DNA from: Flavobacteriaceae bacterium | GTDB lineage: Bacteria; Bacteroidota; Bacteroidia; Flavobacteriales; Flavobacteriaceae | DNA: 64,000 nucleotides | Direction: 5' to 3' | Assembly (NCBI GenBank): GCA_027490305.1 | Contig: JAIXYI010000063.1 | Coordinates: 1-64,000 of the forward strand | Part shown: positions 37,804-49,512 of the stretch, one piece after another | Layout of the letters: each line of letters begins with the position of its first letter | How positions within the stretch are numbered: the stretch's first letter is position 1 | The notes under the pieces: model-generated | What the model was told of the DNA's origin: nothing | The model's input: only the letters and a program-made list of their open reading frames with translations | Database searches by the model: none | Translations under genes and position numbers: made by a program

Positions 37804-40596
37804 TCATTTTTTCAGCTTATCTACTAAATACTTGCCGATTTCGGATTTAGGGTTTTGGACTATTTCTTCCGGTGTACCCGCTGCGAGCAGTAAACCGCCG
37901 TTTTCGCCACCGCCGGGTCCAAGGTCAATAATCCAGTCGGCGCATTTGATCAGGTCGGGGTTGTGTTCGATGACGATGATGGAGTGCCCACGGTCGAGAA
38001 GGGCGTCAAACGACTTTAGCAGCTTGTTGATATCGTGGAAGTGGAGTCCGGTGGTCGGTTCGTCAAAAATAAACAACGTTTTATCCGAGTTGGATCCTTT
38101 TACCAGAAACGACGCCAGTTTGATTCGTTGCGCTTCGCCACCGGAGAGAGTAGAGGACGATTGTCCCAATTGTACGTATCCTAATCCTACATCCTGCAAC
38201 GGCTGTAGTTTCTGAACGATTTTCGTTTGCTTCGTCTCGCGGAAAAACGCTACGGCATCGTCGATGGTCATCGTCAGGATGTCGTCGATATTCTTTCCTT
38301 CAAACTGCACCTCGAGAATTTCCTTCTTAAAGCGTTTGCCACCACAGGTATCGCATGGCAACTGCACATCGGCCATGAACACCATTTCGACGTTGATGGT
38401 TCCTTCGCCTTTGCAGGTTTCACAGCGACCGCCGTCTACGTTGAACGAAAAATGCTTCGCCTGGTTGCCACGGATTTTCGACAGCTTTTCCTTGGCGAGC
38501 ACATCGCGAATGTCATCATACGCCTTTATATACGTCACCGGATTCGATCGGGAACTGCGTCCGATGGGGTTTTGATCGACATACTCCACCTGCTGTACTT
38601 TATGGTAGTAGCCCTGCATCTCCGAAAATTGGCCGGCTTTTTCGCCCACGCCGTCGATCTTCTTCTGGAGTGCCGGATAGAGGATTTTCTTGACCAGCGT
38701 ACTTTTCCCACTTCCTGACACGCCGGTAATCACCGTAAGCATTTCAAGTGGAAAACGGACATCGAGGTTTTGGAGATTGTTTTCCCGGGCGCCGAGGATG
38801 TCAATGTAGGTATTGGACTTCCGTCGTCTTTCCGGGACTTTGATTTCCAGCGTTCCACCGAGATAGCCGGCGGTAAGCGAATCACTTTTCAGGATTTCGT
38901 CGAAGCTACCCTGTGCTACGAGTTCCCCGCCATGTGAACCGGCTTCGGGTCCGATATCAATAATCACATCGGCGGCGCGCATGATGTCCTCGTCGTGTTC
39001 GACCACAATGACCGTATTTCCGAGATCACGAAGAGAGGTAAGTACTTCTATGAGTCGTTCCGTATCTTTTGGATGCAGGCCGATGCTGGGTTCGTCGAGT
39101 ATATACATCGAACCGACGAGGCTACTTCCGAGGGAGGTCGCTAGGTTGATGCGTTGCGATTCACCGCCCGACAAGGAGGCTGAATTGCGGTTGAGCGTCA
39201 GGTAGTCGAGTCCGACATCCGACAGGAACTTCAGGCGGTTGTTGATTTCCGTCAGCAGTCGTTTGGCGATTTTATTGTCGAATTCAGACAATTCCATCCC
39301 ACCAAAAAAATCGACCAACCGACGGATGGGCATGTCGACCAGGTCGGAAATGGTCTTGCCGTACACCCGCACATTATCGGCTTCCGGCCGCAGGCGTTTG
39401 CCTTTACAGGAGTGGCATTTCGTTTTTCCGCGGTAGCGCGACAACATCACGCGGTTCTGGATCTTGTAGTTTTTCTCTTCGAGTTCGCGGAAGAAATCGG
39501 TGAGGCCGGTAAAATACTTGTTCCCTTTCCAAAGCAATTCCCGCTGTTCATCCGACAACTGGAAGTAGGGTTTATGGATGGGAAAGTCGAAGCGGTAGGC
39601 GTTGTTCACCAATTGGTCGCGGTACCAACTCATGCTTTCGCCGCGCCAGGCGTAGACCGCGTTTTCGTAAATGGACAGGGAGGTATTTGGCACGACCAGC
39701 GCTTCGTCGATCCCGATGACGTTGCCGTATCCTTCGCAGACCGGGCAGGCGCCGTAGGGATTATTGAAACTAAACAAATGCACATTCGGCTCAGGGAACG
39801 AAATACCATCAAGTTCAAATCGATTGCTGAACGACAGTCGGGTAGGGCCCGCGGCATCCTGCAGGAATAACTCGCCCTTTCCTTCAAAGAACGCTGTTTG
39901 GACGGCGTCGGACAGGCGGTTGTAGAAATCTTCTTCGTGGCTGACGACAATCCGGTCGATGATGAGGAACAGTTCTTTGGCAGACAGGTGTTCTTCCGAC
40001 ATATCTTCGATACGGAGCATCTGGCCGTCGGCGAAAATCCGGGCAAATCCTTGTTGGAGTAAGATTGATAGCTTTTCTTTCAGTGTTCGCTTTCCGTCGT
40101 CGACGATGCGGGCCAGCAAGAGCCAACGGCTTCCCGCGTCAAAGGTTTTGACCGTCTCCACTACATCGGTGACGGTGTGTTTGCGCACTTCTTGTCCGGA
40201 TACCGGTGAAAATGTCCTTCCGATACGGGCATACAGCAACTTCAGGTAGTCGTAGATTTCCGTAGACGTTCCCACGGTCGATCGTGCGTTGGTCGTATTG
40301 ACTTTCTGCTCGATGGCGATGGCGGGTGCGATGCCTTTGATATACTCGACTTTTGGCTTGTCGAGTCGCCCGAGAAACTGTCGGGCATACGACGACAGGC
40401 TTTCGACGTAGCGCCGTTGTCCTTCCGCGTAGAGCGTGTCAAAGGCAAGGCTTGATTTTCCCGAACCCGAGAGTCCGGTAATGACAACCAGCTTGTTGCG
40501 CGGAATGGCCACATCCAGCTCTTTCAGGTTGTGCATGCGGGCCCCTTTGATAATAATATGGTGTTTCGGCTCGAGTGCCGTGATGTCGGTTTTCAT
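37804..40596 (-). CDS. uvrA: UvrA excinuclease ATPase subunit, paralogue 1
   Basis: [104 protein letters not shown]. Confidence 0.95.
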   Translation of the reverse strand: MKTDITALEPKHHIIIKGARMHNLKELDVAIPRNKLVVITGLSGSGKSSLAFDTLYAEGQRRYVESLSSYARQFLGRLDKPKVEYIKGIAPAIAIEQKVNTTNARSTVGTSTEIYDYLKLLYARIGRTFSPVSGQEVRKHTVTDVVETVKTFDAGSRWLLLARIVDDGKRTLKEKLSILLQQGFARIFADGQMLRIEDMSEEHLSAKELFLIIDRIVVSHEEDFYNRLSDAVQTAFFEGKGELFLQDAAGPTRLSFSNRFELDGISFPEPNVHLFSFNNPYGACPVCEGYGNVIGIDEALVVPNTSLSIYENAVYAWRGESMSWYRDQLVNNAYRFDFPIHKPYFQLSDEQRELLWKGNKYFTGLTDFFRELEEKNYKIQNRVMLSRYRGKTKCHSCKGKRLRPEADNVRVYGKTISDLVDMPIRRLVDFFGGMELSEFDNKIAKRLLTEINNRLKFLSDVGLDYLTLNRNSASLSGGESQRINLATSLGSSLVGSMYILDEPSIGLHPKDTERLIEVLTSLRDLGNTVIVVEHDEDIMRAADVIIDIGPEAGSHGGELVAQGSFDEILKSDSLTAGYLGGTLEIKVPERRRKSNTYIDILGARENNLQNLDVRFPLEMLTVITGVSGSGKSTLVKKILYPALQKKIDGVGEKAGQFSEMQGYYHKVQQVEYVDQNPIGRSSRSNPVTYIKAYDDIRDVLAKEKLSKIRGNQAKHFSFNVDGGRCETCKGEGTINVEMVFMADVQLPCDTCGGKRFKKEILEVQFEGKNIDDILTMTIDDAVAFFRETKQTKIVQKLQPLQDVGLGYVQLGQSSSTLSGGEAQRIKLASFLVKGSNSDKTLFIFDEPTTGLHFHDINKLLKSFDALLDRGHSIIVIEHNPDLIKCADWIIDLGPGGGENGGLLLAAGTPEEIVQNPKSEIGKYLVDKLKK

Positions 40597-40800
40597 AGGT
40601 TGAACAAGCAATTTTTGGGAAGTAGGGTCTTTGGAAAAAAACCGTCACGCAAAGGTAGCGAAAAGGGGGGAAGGGGAAAAATGGAGGCAATCCGTAAATT
40701 CCTACGAATTGAAAATCGTCAGGATTTGGTCGAAAACGATATCGTATATCATGTAAAAGTCGGATTATTATACAAAATATGTTAAATTTTATTTTGGACG

Positions 40801-40832
40801 TTGTGTTTTAGAAAATGTTTATATTATATTTG
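40801..40832 (+). promoter_or_regulatory. Candidate Bacteroidota-type promoter (TTG-N21-TATATTTG)
   Basis: TTG at 40801-40803, TATATTTG at 40825-40832, upstream of the sigma-factor gene. Confidence 0.4.
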
Positions 40833-40919
40833 GCTCAACATTAATCTTTAATTAACAGCGCCTATTCCGCAACATTACTTTTTAGTTTTATCTCAATCAA
40901 AAACACTAAAGGTAATCGT

Positions 40920-41504
40920 ATGGCTCTTGTTAACACCCCCGACGCTTTATTGGTATCGCAGTACGTGGCAGGAGACGAAAGTGCTCTGGCCGCACTCATC
41001 AACCGTCACCAATCCAAAATTTACGGTTTCATCTACTCGAAGGTAGGTGATCATGATGTATCCGATGATATTTTCCAGGATACGTTTATGAAGGTCATTC
41101 GCACGCTGAAATCCGACTCGTATAATGAGGAGGGGAAGTTTCTCCCGTGGGTGATGCGCATTGCACACAACCTGGTGGTCGACCACTTCCGCAAAGGGAA
41201 GAAGATGCCGCTGTTTCGGGAAACCGAGGAGTTCTCAATCTTTTCCGTCCTTTCGGACGATGTTCCGAATATGGAAGCGCGTATGATCACCTCACAGGTG
41301 GAGAAAGACCTGAAGAAACTGATCGACGAACTCCCGGACGACCAACGTGAAGTGTTGATTATGCGGATCTACCAGGACTTAAGTTTCAAGGAAATTGCCG
41401 AGGCAACCGACGTTTCCATCAACACGGCATTGGGCCGTATGCGGTATGCGTTGATGAACCTTCGAAAACTTATTAACAAGCATCAAATTATTTTGACCAA
41501 TTAA
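40920..41504 (+). CDS. Sigma-70 family (ECF-like) RNA polymerase sigma factor
   Basis: DIFQDTFMKVIRTL; LPDDQREVLIMRIYQDLSFKEIAEATDVSINTALGRMRYALMNLRK. Confidence 0.95.
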   Translation: MALVNTPDALLVSQYVAGDESALAALINRHQSKIYGFIYSKVGDHDVSDDIFQDTFMKVIRTLKSDSYNEEGKFLPWVMRIAHNLVVDHFRKGKKMPLFRETEEFSIFSVLSDDVPNMEARMITSQVEKDLKKLIDELPDDQREVLIMRIYQDLSFKEIAEATDVSINTALGRMRYALMNLRKLINKHQIILTN

Positions 41505-41553
41505 TACTAAGGGGCGCGCTTCTGCGTTGTAATGCCATAAACAAACACCTGTT

Positions 41554-41697
41554 ATGGCAAAACTCTACGCGAAGAAACCTGTGGCGGCCCCGAAGATGAA
41601 TCCTAAGAAAGAGACTGTTTCGTTTTTATTGAATTATTCCAAAGCGCTTACCGTACTCAAAGTAGGTAGTATCAAAGTCGAGCACATCGCCAACTAA
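41554..41697 (+). CDS. 47-aa small protein (not in the ORF track)
   Basis: MAKLYAKKPVAAPKMNPKKETVSFLLNYSKALTVLKVGSIKVEHIAN*, followed at once by a terminator. Confidence 0.6.
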   Translation: MAKLYAKKPVAAPKMNPKKETVSFLLNYSKALTVLKVGSIKVEHIAN

Positions 41698-41700
41698 AAA

Positions 41701-41735
41701 AAAGCCCGCCGTTATTTGACAGCGGGCTTTTTTTG
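41701..41735. terminator. Terminator AAAGCCCGC...GCGGGCTTT overlapping the nth 3' end
   Basis: aaagcccgc cgttatttgaca gcgggctttttttt. Confidence 0.85.
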
Positions 41736-42413
41736 GGCCCATTCCCGAAGGACTTCCTTTCGTCCTATCGTTTGGGTAATGAGATCTTTATCGAGGTTGA
41801 GGCCGCGGGCTGGTGAGTATTCCCTTCCGTAAAAGATGATCTGTAGGTGCAGGTCGTTCCAGCGGTCTTTTGGAAACAGTTTCTTCGCATCCCGTTCTGT
41901 CTGCACGACGCTTTTGCCATCCGACAGTCCCCAGCGCCACATCAGTCGGTGTATATGGGTATCAACCGGAAAAGCGGGTACACCGAACGCCTGCGACATG
42001 ACGACGCTCGCGGTTTTGTGTCCGACGGCGGGAAGCGCTTCCAATGCTTCAAAATCAGCCGGCACCTGTCCGTCGTATTGATCGAGCAATATTTGCGACA
42101 AACCGTATATTCCTTTTGATTTCATCGGCGAAAGCCCGCACGGACGGATGATATCCTGTATCGTATCCTGCCCCAACCGCACCATCGATTTCGGGTTATC
42201 GGCTTTCGCGAACAACAAGGGTGTGATCTTGTTTACCCGTTCGTCTGTGCACTGGGCCGATAATAACACGGCAATCAGCAATGTGTATGGATCTTTATGG
42301 TCGAGTGGAATGGGTACTTCAGGGTATAATTCCTGTAGCGTATCCATTACAAAAGCGGCTTTTTCTTTCTTCGTCATGGCGTAAAGATACGGCTTGTCAG
42401 AATCCGGATGCAA
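41712..42413 (-). CDS. nth: Endonuclease III
   Basis: LLIAVLLSAQCTDERVNKITPLLF; LEALPAVGHKTASVVMSQAFGVPAFPVDTHIHRLMWRWGL. No C-terminal Cys cluster is visible. Confidence 0.95.
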   Translation of the reverse strand: MHPDSDKPYLYAMTKKEKAAFVMDTLQELYPEVPIPLDHKDPYTLLIAVLLSAQCTDERVNKITPLLFAKADNPKSMVRLGQDTIQDIIRPCGLSPMKSKGIYGLSQILLDQYDGQVPADFEALEALPAVGHKTASVVMSQAFGVPAFPVDTHIHRLMWRWGLSDGKSVVQTERDAKKLFPKDRWNDLHLQIIFYGREYSPARGLNLDKDLITQTIGRKEVLREWAQKKPAVK

Positions 42414-42487
42414 GTGCTTTGGCGTACGCTTTATTCAACAATTGTTAATTCACATCCGTTGAGGATTTCGCGGTGTATCTTTGTCGC

Positions 42488-42943
42488 ATGACACGATTCA
42501 GAAAAGGCGATAAAGCGCCAGATTTTAGCGGTATCGACCAAGACGGGGCCACGCATTCACTGGCCGATTACAAAGGAAAGAAGTTGGTCGTTTTCTTTTA
42601 TCCGAAAGCCAATACGCCCACCTGCACAGTGGAAGCCTGTAACCTGTCGGACAACTACAGCCGCCTTGAAAGCGCGGGCTATTCCATTTTAGGGGTAAGC
42701 GCCGATACACAGAAGGCACAGGCCGGTTTCCGCAAGAAATTCGGGTTTCCGTATCCGCTGATTGCCGATGTCGACAAGTCGGTAATCCAGGCATTTGACG
42801 TTTGGGGACCCAAGAAATTCATGGGACGGCTGTTTGACGGCATCCACCGCACGACGTTCGTCATCGACGAGAATGGTGTGTTGGAAGATGTCATCACCGA
42901 TGTAAAAGCGAAGGAACACACGAACCAGATACTGGGGAGTTAG
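42488..42943 (+). CDS. bcp: Thioredoxin-dependent thiol peroxidase (Bcp/PrxQ)
   Basis: MTRFRKGDKAPDFSGIDQDG; LVVFFYPKANTPTCTVEACNLSDNY. Confidence 0.95.
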   Translation: MTRFRKGDKAPDFSGIDQDGATHSLADYKGKKLVVFFYPKANTPTCTVEACNLSDNYSRLESAGYSILGVSADTQKAQAGFRKKFGFPYPLIADVDKSVIQAFDVWGPKKFMGRLFDGIHRTTFVIDENGVLEDVITDVKAKEHTNQILGS

Positions 42944-42952
42944 TCGATTTCC

Positions 42953-45799
42953 TTACAACCACTTCCGGGTAAACAGCGTAAACAGAATTTTCGGATTGAG
43001 CGTGAGCATAATCCGAACACGCTGTTCGTACCCTTTTTGGGCGATTTCCCATCCGTTATTGGAGTAGACCGGGAAATAGAGTTCAAAGTAATCTGTCACC
43101 AGGTTCAACCGAATCCCGCTGTCGTAGACAAACTGCGTCGGGATACCTTCGTTTTTCACCAAACCGATATCGCCATAGGCTTCGATCCAGTTCCAGATAT
43201 TGAAGCTGACATTGGCCGTGGTCAACCATTTGTTCGCATAGGGCGTGTCCAGTATCGATTTGAAGCCGCCTTCCGCAATGATGATCTGGCGGCTGAAGAA
43301 CCCGCTGGTTTCGGAACGCCCATAATACTCAAAGTCGAACAGGTAGTCGGTCGGACGGTCGAGAGCAAAGCTGAAGAAGTCGGAATCGGTATTGCGATAG
43401 AGGAAGGTTCCGGCAAAAAGCCGCAGGTTGAATTGCCTATTATCGTTGAACAAACGACGGTAGCCGTATTCCCCGAAAGCTTTCCCGAATTTACCGGAAA
43501 ACTGCAGGTCGGTGGTGAAACCGTGGTGGCGAATCGTTTCTGTTCTTGAGTCCGTATACCTTATATTAAGCACATTGTAGTTAATGGTTTCCTCGTCGGG
43601 TAAGACGACGTTCGACTTTTGACGGCCGACCATTACGTTCCGAATTAACAACAATTGCTGGCGATTGTCGCGGAAAGTACTTGGACGGAAGCGCATCCAG
43701 ACGGCCGGATTGATTTTGGTATACCGGGCATCGGGCGCGTAGTGGTAGACCGAACCGGCAAACTGGTACCGGATGTTGTAAAGCCGCGAGTCACGATTGT
43801 TTTGGTTGACCACGAAACTGAAGTTGCCGATCAGCGATTGCTGTTTGAGTGACCAGATCGGGGTCACGTCGAACATGAAGGGTTTGTCGAGAATGGTGCG
43901 GTTGTACACGCGAATCCCCGGCGAGACACCGTCGTAGACATTGAAAACGGTGGTTGGAAGGTATAATAACTGGTTGTAATGCGGGTTTTCCAAATCCCGG
44001 AAAAAGGTGAACTTGAACGGTTTGTCGCCTAAACGAAAGGGGCGGAGGGAACGGTAGTTGTTCCGTACGTTCATTTCCGGCATGTCGCTTTCATGGTTTA
44101 TGGCCAGCCGATCGGCACCCATACGCGCCATGGTGAAGGTGCTATCGGCCTTGATGTCGGTGATCCAGGTTTTGAAAACGACTTTTTTTCCTTTGAGTCC
44201 GTATACCGGCACCGGGGCCACGACGTCCGATTTATTGCGAATGGTGAAGGTGACCGAGTCTTTTGTCTTCTGTGAATCGATAAACTTATAGTCGGCGATC
44301 CTGCGCGTGCTGACCATCGTATCAAAGAACCAGTCGACTTTCTTGTCGGTATTCGTTTCCAAAAGCGACCGAAAACGCGGTGTCGCCTGATCGGATTGGT
44401 TGGCTTCTTTTAAAAAGGATGTAATCGTGTTGGCCAGGTTCTGAGATCCGATATACGATGCGAGATAGCGGAAGTTGAGTCCGGATCGGTACTTTGTCGC
44501 AATCTGTTCGTTGAATTTAATCAAATCACTCTTCGGTTCTCCGGCTGCCTGGTCGAGGTTCTTCCGCGCCATCAGCATGAAGAAATAGCTGTATTGTTCG
44601 TTGAAGGGAAGTTGCGTAATGGTATAGCCTTTCAGTAACTTACGTTTCGATACATTCCCCATCATCTTTGCATCCGGATAGAACGCGTCCATATACCGCA
44701 TCATGGTATACACCTGGATACCATCATATAGCCAATGGTCTTTTCTCGGATCGAGTTTGAGCGTATTGCGGAGGTAGGCGTTGAGATAGGTTTTGAGGAA
44801 TTTGATTTCGTAGACGAAGTCGTTCTCAAACGGACTCAAGAAAGCCGGTAACTGGTTGAGTCCGTAAAACGGGTTCCGTTCGTAATCGGCCTGTGACACG
44901 ACGATGTCGCCATACGGATAGCGTCCGAGGCTATCGGCGACGAATTGCGTAATACGGTCGATGACGAGCGCCTTCGACACAGCATCCACTTTTCGCGCCC
45001 CCAAATCCGTCGACACGACGCCCGTACTATTCCGGAACTGCTCGAAACGTGCCTGTGCATCCAGCCAAATGCCGAATCCTGTTCGCGCGCGGCCTTCGAG
45101 TTCAAACGATGTGCCGTTACCCGATACGTCAAGGTCGGAAAACACCCGACGGGGTTTCGTGAGGGTTAGCGTCAGTCGGTAATCGGTGGGGGCATTGGCA
45201 ATATCGTCCGTATTTTCATTACTGTAGCGTACAAAATCGGATCCGTCGAAACGGGCGGGCGCCAGGAAACAGTCCCGCAGGTAAAAACTTCCAGTGTTGC
45301 TGTAGCCAAAATGGGTGAAGTCGTCGTTAGGAAGCTTAAGTAGATACCGCAAGGAAATGGTCACGCGACCACTGGCCAGCAGGGGAGCGGGGAGGGGTAT
45401 TTCGATCACATCCGGATGCTCTTTTGACCGACGGAAGGAGACCGCCTGTCCGGCCACCGTCACCGACAGTTCCGTAGAGCCGCGTTCACGGGCTTTCGAC
45501 AAATGGAAACTCCGAACGAACTCGTTCGAGAACCGTCGCGCCAAAGGAGTGTCTTTTCCCGAGTAGGCGTGGTTCCAGTCGTTTACTACAATATAGGTAA
45601 GTGTCTGTCCGGTGGTGTTCTCAAAATCCAGTTCCTGTTCAACCGCTGCCGTATGTGCGTCGACGTCGATGACGGCCGAAAGCTGCGTGCGGTGTTGAGC
45701 CCAGGCTCCAAAACAGGATAGGGTACAGGCAAACCACACGTATAGATAATGCTTTCTCAAAACAACAGACTGACACTTGGAGGATGCGTATCCTCGCAA
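42953..45799 (-). CDS. M1-like peptidase-fold protein with degenerate metal site and C-terminal barrel-like region
   Basis: YEIKF at the expected HExxH position and YDGIQVY at the NEGFxxY position; C-terminal half rich in beta strands, ending NPKILFTLFTRKWL. Confidence 0.7.
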   Translation of the reverse strand: MRGYASSKCQSVVLRKHYLYVWFACTLSCFGAWAQHRTQLSAVIDVDAHTAAVEQELDFENTTGQTLTYIVVNDWNHAYSGKDTPLARRFSNEFVRSFHLSKARERGSTELSVTVAGQAVSFRRSKEHPDVIEIPLPAPLLASGRVTISLRYLLKLPNDDFTHFGYSNTGSFYLRDCFLAPARFDGSDFVRYSNENTDDIANAPTDYRLTLTLTKPRRVFSDLDVSGNGTSFELEGRARTGFGIWLDAQARFEQFRNSTGVVSTDLGARKVDAVSKALVIDRITQFVADSLGRYPYGDIVVSQADYERNPFYGLNQLPAFLSPFENDFVYEIKFLKTYLNAYLRNTLKLDPRKDHWLYDGIQVYTMMRYMDAFYPDAKMMGNVSKRKLLKGYTITQLPFNEQYSYFFMLMARKNLDQAAGEPKSDLIKFNEQIATKYRSGLNFRYLASYIGSQNLANTITSFLKEANQSDQATPRFRSLLETNTDKKVDWFFDTMVSTRRIADYKFIDSQKTKDSVTFTIRNKSDVVAPVPVYGLKGKKVVFKTWITDIKADSTFTMARMGADRLAINHESDMPEMNVRNNYRSLRPFRLGDKPFKFTFFRDLENPHYNQLLYLPTTVFNVYDGVSPGIRVYNRTILDKPFMFDVTPIWSLKQQSLIGNFSFVVNQNNRDSRLYNIRYQFAGSVYHYAPDARYTKINPAVWMRFRPSTFRDNRQQLLLIRNVMVGRQKSNVVLPDEETINYNVLNIRYTDSRTETIRHHGFTTDLQFSGKFGKAFGEYGYRRLFNDNRQFNLRLFAGTFLYRNTDSDFFSFALDRPTDYLFDFEYYGRSETSGFFSRQIIIAEGGFKSILDTPYANKWLTTANVSFNIWNWIEAYGDIGLVKNEGIPTQFVYDSGIRLNLVTDYFELYFPVYSNNGWEIAQKGYEQRVRIMLTLNPKILFTLFTRKWL

Positions 45800-45830
45800 A
45801 AGGTTGGCTCGTGATACGGAATCACGGGCA

Positions 45831-46559
45831 TTAGAAGTTCGGGCTCAGGGTGTATTTCTTGTAGAAATTGTCGAGTACTTGCACGACTTCTTCCTCTGTA
45901 TCCACAATCCGGAACAGGTTCATGTCTTCCGGGCTGACCGTCCGGAATTTCTCTACCAACACCGATTGCACCCAGTCGAGGAGGCCCTGCCAGTAGTCCT
46001 TCCCCACCAAAATAACCGGAAATTTCGCCACTTTCTTCGTCTGGATCAGCGTCAACGCTTCGAACATCTCATCGAGTGTGCCGAAGCCGCCGGGCATGAC
46101 GACAAAGCCTTGGGAGTACTTCACAAACATGACTTTACGCACGAAGAAATAGTCGAAGTTCAGGTTTTTATCCCGGTCAATATACGGGTTATAGTGCTGT
46201 TCAAAAGGCAGTTCGATGTTGAGTCCGACCGACGTGCCACCGCCACGATGGGCACCTTTGTTGCCGGCTTCCATAATACCTGGGCCGCCGCCGGTAATTA
46301 CGCCGTAGCCCGCCGCGCTGATTTTATGGGCAATGCGCTCGGCTAATTGGTAGTAATGATCTTCTGGCTTGGTGCGCGCCGATCCGAAAATCGAAACGCA
46401 AGGCCCGATCCGTCCCATGGTTTCAAAACCATTCACGAATTCGGCCATAATCTTGAAAATCGCCCACGAATCGTTGGTGCGGATTTCCTGCCAGGTTTTT
46501 TGTTTCAATCGGTCACGAATGACTTTGTCTTCGTCGTTATCGAAATCTTCTAAACGCAT
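45831..46559 (-). CDS. LOG-family/TIGR00730 Rossmann-fold protein
   Basis: VSIFGSARTKPEDHYY; VITGGGPGIMEAGNKGAHRGGG; VVMPGGFGTLDEMFEALTLIQT. Confidence 0.93.
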   Translation of the reverse strand: MRLEDFDNDEDKVIRDRLKQKTWQEIRTNDSWAIFKIMAEFVNGFETMGRIGPCVSIFGSARTKPEDHYYQLAERIAHKISAAGYGVITGGGPGIMEAGNKGAHRGGGTSVGLNIELPFEQHYNPYIDRDKNLNFDYFFVRKVMFVKYSQGFVVMPGGFGTLDEMFEALTLIQTKKVAKFPVILVGKDYWQGLLDWVQSVLVEKFRTVSPEDMNLFRIVDTEEEVVQVLDNFYKKYTLSPNF

Positions 46560-46567
46560 AGTTTGTA

Positions 46568-46600
46568 ATTAACAATGAACAATGTACGATGAACAATGGT
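46568..46600. repeat. Period-7 AACAATG array
   Basis: aacaatg aacaatg tacgatg aacaatg. Confidence 0.7.
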
Positions 46601-46677
46601 TGGGGCGCCTAACATCCAAAATTAAAAATCAGCATCTAACCTAGTTCCTAACTCCTAAATTTTCCGCCCAAACCCGG

Positions 46678-49512
46678 CTAAGATAACTCTTTTGTCAGAA
46701 AACGGGCCGTATGGCTGTTTTTATTTTTGGCTACCTGCTCGGGTGTCCCGACGGCAACTACCTGTCCGCCGCCTTTGCCGCCTTCGGGTCCGATATCGAT
46801 GATATGGTCGGCGAGTTTGATGACGTCGAGGTTGTGTTCGATAATGAGCACGGTGTTGCCTTTGTCGACCAGTTTGGTAATGACTTCCATCAACACCCGG
46901 ATGTCTTCAAAATGGAGACCGGTCGTCGGTTCGTCTAATATATAAAAGGTGTTACCGGTGTCTTTCTTAGCCAGTTCGCCGGCAAGTTTGATGCGCTGTG
47001 CCTCGCCCCCCGATAGTGTCGTACTTTGTTGCCCGAGGGTGATATAGCCCAGGCCGACATCCTGTATTGTCTTGATCTTCCGGAAGATTTTCGGGATATT
47101 TTCAAAGAAAGGCACGGCTTCGTCGACCGTCATGTCCAGCACATCCGAAATCGACTTGCCTTTATAGCGAATCTCCAGTGTTTCGCGGTTGAAACGACGG
47201 CCCTGGCAGGTTTCGCATTCCACATACACATCCGGCAGGAAGTTCATTTCGATGGTACGCACGCCCGAGCCTTCGCAGGTTTCACAACGGCCACCTTTGA
47301 CGTTGAAGCTGAAACGTCCGGCTTTGTAGCCGCGTATCATACTTTCGGGCGTCATGGTGAACAGGTTGCGGATCTCTGAAAACACCTCCGTATAGGTTGC
47401 CGGATTCGAACGGGGCGTTCGTCCAATCGGACTCTGGTCGATGTCGATGACTTTGTCGATATGTTCGAGTCCCTCGATTTTTTTAAACGGCTGCGGCTTT
47501 TTCACCCCATTGAAGAAATGCTCGTTCAGGATCGGATAGAGGGTTTCGTTGATCAACGTCGACTTTCCGCTGCCCGACACACCTGTCACGCAAATCAGCG
47601 TTCCGAGTGGCAACTCAATGCTGACATTTTTAAGATTGTTTCCTGTGGCGCCGGTGAGTTTGAGCTTTTTGCCATTTCCTTTCCGGCGTTCTTTCGGTAT
47701 TTCGATTTTCATCGTGCCGTTCAGGTAGCGCGCTGTCATGGTATCGCCCGACAACAGCTCTTTGGGCGTGCCGGCACTGATGATCTCGCCGCCGTATTTA
47801 CCGGCTTTTGGGCCGATGTCGACCACGTAATCCGCGCGCTCGATCATGTCTTTGTCGTGTTCGACCACTAATATCGAGTTTCCGATATCGCGCAATGATT
47901 CGAGTGAGGCGATGAGTTTTTCGTTATCGCGTTGGTGCAGTCCGATACTCGGTTCGTCCAATATATATAGTACACCCACGAGTTGCGACCCGATTTGTGT
48001 GGCCAGTCGAATCCGTTGGGCCTCACCACCCGACAGCGTCCGTGAACCCCGTTCGAGTGCGAGGTAGTCGAGTCCGACATTCATCAGAAAGTCGAGTCGG
48101 TCACGGATTTCCTTCACGATTTCCGTTCCGATGATTTTCTGTTTTTCTGTTAGATGCGACGGCAATTCGTGGAACCACGCCGTCAGGTCGGAAATATCAA
48201 ACGCCGACAGCTCCGCGATGTTCTGTCCGTTTACCCGAAAGTACAGCGCTTCTTTGCGAAGGCGGCTTCCGTTGCAGACGGGGCATTTGATCTCGTCCAT
48301 GAATTCCTTGGCCCATCGCCGTATCGTCGACGATCCGCTTTCATCGTATTGGTTCCGGATGAATTCCGCAATCCCTTCAAATTCGATTTTGTATTCCTTG
48401 GTAACACCCAACGTCTTCGATTCAATGGCGAATTTATCGCGTCCGCCGTTGAGGATGATATCGATTGCTTCTTCTGAAATCTTCTCGATGGGATCCGTGA
48501 TCTTGAATCCAAAACGCTCGCCGATGATCTCCAATTGTTTGAAAATCCACGAGGGTTTGTATTCTCCCAACGGCGCGAAACCACCCTGTTTGATCGACAG
48601 TTTTGGGTTGGGGATGATCTTGGCGAGGTTGATCTGGTTCACCGTCCCGAGCCCGCTGCAATGTTCACAGGCACCCTTCGGTGAGTTGAACGAAAAGAGG
48701 TTTGGTTCGGGGTTCGGGTAGGAGACACCGGTAGACGGACACATGAGGTTCCGGCTGAAAAACCGAAGCGTATTGTCGTCCTGGTCGAGTACCATCATCA
48801 CATTGTCGCCGTGGTTCATCGCGATTCCGATGCTGTCGGACAGGCGTTTGTCGACCTCGGCGCTGTCGTCGACTGCAATCCGGTCGATGACGATTTCGAT
48901 GTCGTGGGTTTTATACCGGTCGAGTTTCATCCCGGTCGTGATTTCCTTCAGTTCACCGTCGATGCGTGCGCGTACGAAACCCTGTTTGGCGATTTGCACA
49001 AACAGTTCGCCGTAGTGTCCTTTTCGCGCCCGCACGACCGGGGCCAGGATGTTGATACGGCGTCCTGCAAACTGCGACAAAATGAGTTGTTTGATCTGTT
49101 CGTCGCTGTAGCTCACCATTTTCTCGCCCGTGTTGTAACTGTAGGCGTCGCCCGCCCGGGCAAAGAGAAGCCGCAGGAAGTCGTAGATTTCGGTAATGGT
49201 GCCGACGGTCGAACGCGGACTCCGGCTTGTCGTCTTCTGTTCAATGGCAATGACCGGTGAGAGTCCGTCGATCTTGTCGACATCCGGACGTTCGAGTCCA
49301 CCGAGGAACTGCCGGGCATAGGCAGAAAACGTCTCCACATAGCGGCGTTGTCCTTCCGCATAAATGGTATCGAAGGCCAGTGACGACTTCCCTGAGCCCG
49401 AAAGGCCCGTAATCACGACCAACTGGTCGCGCGGAATGGACACGTCTATATTTTTGAGATTGTGGGCGCGGGCGCCGAGCACCTCTATGCAGTTATCGGT
49501 ATCAGGTTTCAT
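46678..49512 (-). CDS. uvrA: UvrA excinuclease ATPase subunit, paralogue 2
   Basis: [121 protein letters not shown]. Confidence 0.96.
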   Translation of the reverse strand: MKPDTDNCIEVLGARAHNLKNIDVSIPRDQLVVITGLSGSGKSSLAFDTIYAEGQRRYVETFSAYARQFLGGLERPDVDKIDGLSPVIAIEQKTTSRSPRSTVGTITEIYDFLRLLFARAGDAYSYNTGEKMVSYSDEQIKQLILSQFAGRRINILAPVVRARKGHYGELFVQIAKQGFVRARIDGELKEITTGMKLDRYKTHDIEIVIDRIAVDDSAEVDKRLSDSIGIAMNHGDNVMMVLDQDDNTLRFFSRNLMCPSTGVSYPNPEPNLFSFNSPKGACEHCSGLGTVNQINLAKIIPNPKLSIKQGGFAPLGEYKPSWIFKQLEIIGERFGFKITDPIEKISEEAIDIILNGGRDKFAIESKTLGVTKEYKIEFEGIAEFIRNQYDESGSSTIRRWAKEFMDEIKCPVCNGSRLRKEALYFRVNGQNIAELSAFDISDLTAWFHELPSHLTEKQKIIGTEIVKEIRDRLDFLMNVGLDYLALERGSRTLSGGEAQRIRLATQIGSQLVGVLYILDEPSIGLHQRDNEKLIASLESLRDIGNSILVVEHDKDMIERADYVVDIGPKAGKYGGEIISAGTPKELLSGDTMTARYLNGTMKIEIPKERRKGNGKKLKLTGATGNNLKNVSIELPLGTLICVTGVSGSGKSTLINETLYPILNEHFFNGVKKPQPFKKIEGLEHIDKVIDIDQSPIGRTPRSNPATYTEVFSEIRNLFTMTPESMIRGYKAGRFSFNVKGGRCETCEGSGVRTIEMNFLPDVYVECETCQGRRFNRETLEIRYKGKSISDVLDMTVDEAVPFFENIPKIFRKIKTIQDVGLGYITLGQQSTTLSGGEAQRIKLAGELAKKDTGNTFYILDEPTTGLHFEDIRVLMEVITKLVDKGNTVLIIEHNLDVIKLADHIIDIGPEGGKGGGQVVAVGTPEQVAKNKNSHTARFLTKELS

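Noticed and set aside
47026-49260. Several 90-196-aa plus-strand ORFs
   Set aside because: Shadow ORFs opposite the second uvrA gene.
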